From the NCBI RefSeq assembly GCF_020165855.1, contig NZ_JAIUFY010000008.1:248001-312000 (forward strand): a stretch of DNA of 64,000 bases, written 5' to 3'. Source of the stretch: Celeribacter litoreus (GTDB lineage Bacteria > Pseudomonadota > Alphaproteobacteria > Rhodobacterales > Rhodobacteraceae). The notes beneath the pieces are model-generated. The model searched no databases and had not been told where the DNA came from. It saw only the letters and a program-made list of their open reading frames with translations. Made by a program: the position numbers and the translations under genes. Below, in pieces: positions 62,533-64,000 of the stretch; the stretch's first letter is position 1, and every line of letters starts with the position of its first letter.

Positions 62533-63429
62533 ATGTTCCTACGTACATCCGCCATTTCCATTGCGTTTCTCGCAACCGCAGGCGTCGCATTTGCCGACGG
62601 GCTCTCCTACAGCTCCGTCGAAGTGACGCATATGGATATTGAGGGCACAACAGTCGATAATATCACAGGCTCTTTTGACTACCTCACGGGCGCACTCTCG
62701 TTCACTGGTACGGCAGACGTGTCAGACTTTGGTGGCACCGACGTCCACAATCTGTCCTTCTCGGCCGGTTACGAATTCATGCCGAATATGACCATCTACG
62801 CTGCACTCGGGACGAGCGACGACGGACGCGATAGCGGCAGCGATTATGGCATCGGCGCGGAATACAAAACCGCGACCTACGGTGCAGCCATCGACTATCA
62901 CGACTACGATGCTTTTGATTACGAAGTTCTGACTGTTGCAGGTTATTATGAATTCGGAAACTCGGTGGTCTTTGGCTCCTATCGCGATATCGAAGGCACC
63001 TCCATCTACAATGTCGGGTATACCTTTGACGCGCCGACATGGGACGTTGATCTCGAATCCACTTGGTACGACGAATTTGATGCGGGCCTGACCTCGATCG
63101 CCACATCTTACGCATTGACGGATGCGATCCGCCTCCAGACCTCCATGACAACGCTTAACGACGACTTCTTTAATGTCGGCGTCGCAACGCTCGGCGGGGA
63201 ATACCGGTTCAATGACGCGCTGAGCCTCGAAGCAGACTACTCCGAGAGCTACGGCGACAACCGTCAAGCCCAAATCTTCACTCTGGCGTTCAAATGGGAA
63301 AATGGTGCGGATCGTGCACGTGTTCTCGACAAGGTTGCGGACTTCTCCTCTAACAGCGATCCCTACTACGATCTGTTCACAGAACTCAGCGCGGGTGGTG
63401 TCCGCTTGGGTGGCGGTGGCGCACGCTAA
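62533..63429 (+). CDS. Exported acidic beta-rich protein, possibly outer-membrane barrel
   Basis: A 298-residue protein with a signal peptide (1-21, ending GVAFA). The mature part is acidic and rich in Gly, Tyr, Asp and Thr, with alternating short strands ([58 protein letters not shown]), as in porin-like barrels. It does not end in the aromatic residue usual for outer-membrane barrels: the last 40 residues switch to a helical part and a Gly-rich end, [12 protein letters not shown] cannot assign a family. The promoter region (62362-62532) is AT-rich and the ATG follows AGGGTAAAAC. Confidence 0.75.
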   Translation: MFLRTSAISIAFLATAGVAFADGLSYSSVEVTHMDIEGTTVDNITGSFDYLTGALSFTGTADVSDFGGTDVHNLSFSAGYEFMPNMTIYAALGTSDDGRDSGSDYGIGAEYKTATYGAAIDYHDYDAFDYEVLTVAGYYEFGNSVVFGSYRDIEGTSIYNVGYTFDAPTWDVDLESTWYDEFDAGLTSIATSYALTDAIRLQTSMTTLNDDFFNVGVATLGGEYRFNDALSLEADYSESYGDNRQAQIFTLAFKWENGADRARVLDKVADFSSNSDPYYDLFTELSAGGVRLGGGGAR

Positions 63430-63470
63430 GCGCTGCGCCCGCACTCTCTCAAATATCAGGCAAAAACAGG

Positions 63471-63498
63471 AACGGTCCCACTTTCGTGGGGCCGTTTT
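63471..63498 (+). terminator. Terminator of the exported protein
   Basis: An 11-bp stem AACGGTCCCAC / GTGGGGCCGTT (one wobble) closes a TTTC loop. The T-run is short. Confidence 0.7.
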
Positions 63499-63589
63499 GG
63501 ATTCGACCGGCGGTCCCTGTGTTGCGCGAAGTGAAGGTTTCTTTTCAATGCCCCTTTTCCGCAACAGAAGTTCGGTTTACATGCCCCAC

Positions 63590-64000
63590 ATGACTGACAA
63601 AACACTTCATATCGTGGGCGGCGGCATGGCCGGGTCCGAGGCCGCCTGGCAGGCCGCTAATCTTGGCATCAACGTCGTGCTGCACGAAATGCGGCCCGCG
63701 GTGGAAACCTTTGCGCACCAAACCGGCAATTTCGGGGAAATGGTGTGCTCGAACTCCTTCCGCTCGGACGACGATGAACAGAATGCCGTCGGGCTGCTGC
63801 ATTGGGAAATGCGGGCGGCGAACGGCCTGATCATGGCCTCTGCGGATGAGCATAAACTGCCGGCTGGCGGCGCGCTTGCGGTAGACCGTGAGGCCTTTGC
63901 CGAACACATCACCGCGAAACTGAAGTCGCATCCGAATGTATCCGTCGAATACGGTGAAATCACCGACCTGCCGGATGACGGTATGTGGATCTTCGCGACG
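63590..64000 (+). CDS. trmFO: Methylenetetrahydrofolate--tRNA-(uracil-5-)-methyltransferase TrmFO, N-terminal part
   Basis: Makes ribothymidine at position 54 of tRNAs with methylene-H4folate and FADH2. The gene runs off the window; 137 residues of about 450 are visible. The FAD-binding motif [21 protein letters not shown] and [11 protein letters not shown] are diagnostic of TrmFO. The start is uncertain: ATG at 63590 gives [11 protein letters not shown], the common N-terminus, while in-frame ATG codons at 63581 and 63548 would add 3 or 14 residues, the last having a better ribosome-binding site. Confidence 0.94.
   Translation, partial: MTDKTLHIVGGGMAGSEAAWQAANLGINVVLHEMRPAVETFAHQTGNFGEMVCSNSFRSDDDEQNAVGLLHWEMRAANGLIMASADEHKLPAGGALAVDREAFAEHITAKLKSHPNVSVEYGEITDLPDDGMWIFAT

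Overview
The window looks like chromosomal DNA of an alphaproteobacterium, most likely a marine Rhodobacterales (Roseobacter-group) species. The evidence is the set of gene families and their order (pgl-pgi, a Usg protein, a separate corrinoid methyltransferase with a RamA-like reactivase, a PAS_5 protein, bdhA next to a patatin, long alphaproteobacterial PstA and PstC), the acidic rather than cysteine-rich metal site of HemB, and alphaproteobacterial operator motifs (GTTC-N7-GTTC, TTAA-N7-TTAA). I see no insertion sequence, prophage, CRISPR array, rRNA or replication origin. Two tRNAs are present: Gly(CCC) and Leu(CAA).

Layout. 1-4.4 kb: end of pgl, pgi, an HExxH protein and a membrane-anchored HTH-TPR regulator. 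4.4-9.4 kb (minus strand): tRNA-Gly, a secreted fasciclin protein, and a corrinoid one-carbon cluster (small 'virulence factor' protein, methyl-H4folate:corrinoid methyltransferase, RluE-type pseudouridine synthase, ferredoxin-ASKHA reactivase). 9.5-20 kb: Ppx/GppA, SYLF lipoprotein, hemB, mfd, Bcr/CflA exporter, DsbA-like thiol oxidoreductase, a small membrane protein downstream of a possible LexA box, and a cupin regulator. 20-27 kb: two tiny lipoproteins (one entericidin-like), an orphan peptide-binding protein, a probable new sRNA, bdhA plus patatin, a DUF502 protein, and psuG-psuK for pseudouridine breakdown. 27-29 kb: rpsB-tsf with a structured leader.

29-38 kb is a nitrogen-catabolism block. 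It holds a solo LuxR regulator, then an Lrp regulator divergent from arginase and ornithine cyclodeaminase (arginine to ornithine to proline), then a putrescine-type aminotransferase, a PuuB-like FAD oxidase and an aldehyde dehydrogenase, and a GntR regulator with a palindromic operator. 38-45.5 kb is a complete Pho regulon unit in the order phoR-pstS-pstC-pstA-pstB-phoU-phoB, with Pho boxes before phoR and pstS.

45.7-51.5 kb: a protein of unknown function, gamma-carbonic anhydrase, gmk, a PAS_5 protein preceded by CtrA-like sites, class II DAHP synthase and a PQQ-type sugar dehydrogenase. 51.5-56.6 kb: a full branched-chain amino acid transporter, livJ-livG-livF-livH-livM. 56.7-64 kb: a MobA-like nucleotidyltransferase, tRNA-Leu, a YqaA/DedA membrane protein, DsbB, Usg, gyrA with a palindrome inside its promoter, an exported acidic protein of unknown function, and the start of trmFO.

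Most of the window is ordinary housekeeping. The observations most worth following up are the possible SOS-controlled 75-residue membrane protein, the CtrA-like sites before the PAS_5 gene, the orphan sRNA at about 22.2 kb, the matching Arg-rich tails of the two corrinoid proteins, and several structured leaders and intra-operon hairpins.
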